Source of the DNA: Paenibacillus physcomitrellae
GTDB lineage: Bacteria; Bacillota; Bacilli; Paenibacillales; Paenibacillaceae
NCBI RefSeq assembly: GCF_002240225.1
Contig: NZ_CP022584.1
Location: 3,208,594-3,272,593 of the forward strand
Direction of reading: 5' to 3'
DNA: 64,000 nt
The notes below the pieces were generated by a model. That model was given only the letters and a program-made list of their open reading frames with translations. It ran no database searches and was not told the DNA's origin. Both the position numbers and the translations under genes were made by a program. Shown one piece after another: positions 61,912-64,000 of this stretch (position 1 is its first letter; each line of letters opens with the position of its first letter).

Positions 61912-63007
61912 GCTGTTTCAATCCTTTCGTACGGAGGAGCCAAATGAGCGAGAGCAGCACCGGCAGCAGCAGAAACAGAACCAGTCCCATCATGCCGATG
62001 GCATCCCCCAGCGAGAAGAGATCCTGGACACTACCCGGCAGCATGGCCGAAAGGAAGATCAGCGGAACCATGCCGAGGACAACCGGAAGAAAGGATAACT
62101 TGAAGATTTGGGAAACCCCCAGCGAAGCTTGGAAAAAGAAGCTGCAGAAGTTGCAGAACATCTGCATCAGCCAAACGACCATGAGCGGGAATTCAAGCCG
62201 CTCTACAAAGAAACCGGTAATCTCGAAGCTTCTGACCAGATCAAAGGTCGGCCAGGTGCTGGTGATGATCGAATCGATCGAGAGACCGCCGATGACGAAG
62301 ACGACTGTTAGGAAGTATAGAAGGATCGGTATGGCGATACCGCCCAGCATGGCCTTGACGGCTTGGCCGGGATGCTGCATGAAGGCAACCAGCGTCATTA
62401 CAACCTCGCAGCCTGTATAGATCAGCACGGAAGACCTGAGACCTTGAAATACAGGGAGGATACCGCTGCCAAGTACGGGCCGCAGATTGTTGATGTCGAA
62501 GATGCGCAAGCTCGCTGCGAAAGAAACAAGCAGGATGAACAAGGTGATCGGCAGTACGATTTGAAAGACTCGGGCAATCGAGTTGATACCGCCGCAAACG
62601 AGGTAAGTGCCTGCCCATACAAAGGGAAGGATGACGGCCCAGCTTGGCGTGCCCTCCAGCAGGAAGAACAGCGTAACTTCGGTAAGCGTGCGAATCTCAA
62701 AGCCCGCGGTAATGACGAAGTAAAGAACCAGCAGCAGGCATAACAGCCCGCCCGGGAACTTTCCGGCGATTCTTCCGGCATACTGAAAAACGGTTTGGCC
62801 CGGAAACTGCTGGCAAAGCTTGACCATCAGCAGAACGACAAACACGATAATGATGCCTCCGAACAAGATGGTCAGCCAGGAATCTGGCGTCTTCACATCC
62901 TGGGTGACGCTCCGCGGCATGGTCAGAATCCCGGCGCCCAGCACGGTATTGGTGAGGAATACTCCTGCCTGGGAAGAGGTGAGTTTATCGTCGGTACGAA
63001 TGAACAA
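61904..63007 (-). CDS. Spore germination permease GerAB-like
   Basis: Protein of 367 residues with ten membrane segments, APC-superfamily fold. KLTSSQAGVFLTNTVLGAGILTMPR is the family start and GCEVVMTLVAFMQHPGQA lies midway. GerAB proteins hold the germinant-binding pocket in the receptor complex. The ligand cannot be told. It starts 24 bases after the A-subunit gene, in the usual A-B-C order. Confidence 0.93.
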   Translation of the reverse strand: MFIRTDDKLTSSQAGVFLTNTVLGAGILTMPRSVTQDVKTPDSWLTILFGGIIIVFVVLLMVKLCQQFPGQTVFQYAGRIAGKFPGGLLCLLLVLYFVITAGFEIRTLTEVTLFFLLEGTPSWAVILPFVWAGTYLVCGGINSIARVFQIVLPITLFILLVSFAASLRIFDINNLRPVLGSGILPVFQGLRSSVLIYTGCEVVMTLVAFMQHPGQAVKAMLGGIAIPILLYFLTVVFVIGGLSIDSIITSTWPTFDLVRSFEITGFFVERLEFPLMVVWLMQMFCNFCSFFFQASLGVSQIFKLSFLPVVLGMVPLIFLSAMLPGSVQDLFSLGDAIGMMGLVLFLLLPVLLSLIWLLRTKGLKQHV

Positions 63008-63031
63008 GGTGATCGCTCCTATCCTGTGAGT

Positions 63032-64000
63032 TTAGGACTTCCTCTTGCTTTTTTGCGTTTTGAACATGGCTGGTCTCTGCTTCATTAAGGAAAGAGGCAC
63101 CCGAAAGAAGAGATCCTTCCAGTCCCTGAGGCGAAAAGGAGACGCAGGAGTCAGGTAAGGGACTCCGAAGCTCTTTAGTTTGGTCAAATGGCTGCACAGC
63201 AGCAGGAAGAATAGAATCGTGCCGAACATCCCGAGCACCGCTGCAAACAGCATGCCGGCAAACCGCAGCAGCCGCAGCGTAATGCCGGCGCTGTAGGTCG
63301 GAATGGAGAAGGAGGAGATCGCCGTTACGGCTACGACAATGACCAGGAAAGGGCTGACTATCCCCGCCTGAACAGCAGCGTCCCCGATAATGAGACCGCC
63401 TACGATCCCCATGGCCGGCCCGATAGGTTTAGGAAGCCGGATGCCGGCCTCCCGCAGAATTTCGATCGAAATTTCCAGGATCAATACTTCAATTAACGGA
63501 GGGAACGGGACGCCCTGGCGCGTTTCAATGATGGTCAAGGCCAGCTCGGTCGGGATCAGACCCGGATGGAACGCAATCAGCGAAATATAGAGCGCGGGAG
63601 CCATAAGCGACATAAAGGCGGCAACAAAACGCAGCATTCGGATCGCCGAGCCGGACAGCCAGCGTTCATAATAATCCTCCGGAGATTGCAGCAGCATGCT
63701 GAAGGTGGCCGGAACAATGAGCGCGAACGGCGTGCCGTCCAGTAAAATGGCAACCCGCCCTTCCAGCAGAGCATTGATGACCCGGTCGGGCCTTTCGGTA
63801 TTTTGGACCTGCTGGAAAGGGCTCAAATAGTTATCTTCGATCAATTGTTCAATATAACCGGAATCCGCAAGGAACTCGGCGTTGATCTTCTGAACCCGGT
63901 CCATGACCTCCTGAAGCAGATCCGGATTGACGATGTCCTTGATATAGGCGACCACAAGATCTTTCGACAGGCTTGTCCCGATCCGGAAGCTTTTCATTTC
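63032..64000 (-). CDS. Spore germination protein GerAA-like (partial)
   Basis: The C-terminal 322 or so residues of a GerA-type A subunit; the gene runs off the right edge, so the N-terminal domain is missing. The cytosolic part shows [28 protein letters not shown] and [24 protein letters not shown]. Five or six membrane segments then follow, with [38 protein letters not shown] as the family signature, and a basic tail. A subunits form the oligomeric channel of the receptor. The Met at 63997 is not taken as the true start. Confidence 0.93.
   Translation of the reverse strand, partial: EMKSFRIGTSLSKDLVVAYIKDIVNPDLLQEVMDRVQKINAEFLADSGYIEQLIEDNYLSPFQQVQNTERPDRVINALLEGRVAILLDGTPFALIVPATFSMLLQSPEDYYERWLSGSAIRMLRFVAAFMSLMAPALYISLIAFHPGLIPTELALTIIETRQGVPFPPLIEVLILEISIEILREAGIRLPKPIGPAMGIVGGLIIGDAAVQAGIVSPFLVIVVAVTAISSFSIPTYSAGITLRLLRFAGMLFAAVLGMFGTILFFLLLCSHLTKLKSFGVPYLTPASPFRLRDWKDLFFRVPLSLMKQRPAMFKTQKSKRKS

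Overview
The window looks like chromosomal DNA of an endospore-forming, low-to-mid GC Gram-positive bacterium of the Paenibacillus type. The clues are a GerA-type germinant receptor operon, YesM/YesN two-component pairs next to a sugar ABC transporter, SLH-domain remnants, an AraR-controlled arabinose operon, GyrI-like and CBO0543-like small proteins, and strong AGGAGG ribosome sites with frequent GTG/TTG starts. I see no rRNA, tRNA or CRISPR array, and no intact insertion sequence.

Layout. 1-3.2 kb: an AT-rich cassette of a TIR protein, a ThsB-like TIR protein, a caspase-like protease and a fourth TIR/NDT-like gene broken by one frameshift. It resembles a TIR-plus-caspase (type IV Thoeris-like) antiphage system with extra TIR genes and is the most interesting part of the window. 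3.2-6 kb: an ABC-F ribosome-protection-type ATPase, RidA and a small protein. 6-15 kb: a complete alpha-galactoside uptake and hydrolysis operon (YesMN, binding protein, two permeases, GH36 alpha-galactosidase). 15.6-25 kb: a MidA-like methyltransferase with TPR tail, SDR oxidoreductases, DoxX, AraC and TetR regulators, an SLH pseudogene, membrane proteins and a GT2. 26-28 kb: a decayed two-component system fused by deletion, and a lipoprotein. 28-38 kb: nitroreductase, TetR-controlled DHA2 efflux pump, MATE pump, WYL regulator with a GyrI-like protein, and HelD. 38-46 kb: DUF421 protein, NarL-type two-component system, secreted amidase, secreted lytic transglycosylase, MFS exporter. 46.5-49 kb: a MerR-SDR-glycosyltransferase operon with a textbook MerR promoter. 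49-54 kb: pseudogene, coiled-coil protein, polysaccharide deacetylase, diguanylate cyclase. 54.5-60 kb: araR and araBDA. 60-64 kb: DinB protein and the gerA-type operon running off the right edge.

Two themes recur. First, drug and xenobiotic handling: ABC-F, DHA2, MATE, HelD, UGT-type glycosyltransferase and nitroreductase. Several of these have a divergent or adjacent regulator and a readable palindromic operator. Second, decay: at least four genes carry frameshifts, stops or deletions (2570-3111, 21387-21993, 26191-27393, 49066-49364), which marks this as an accessory-rich segment. Product names come from reading protein motifs by eye. No database search was possible.
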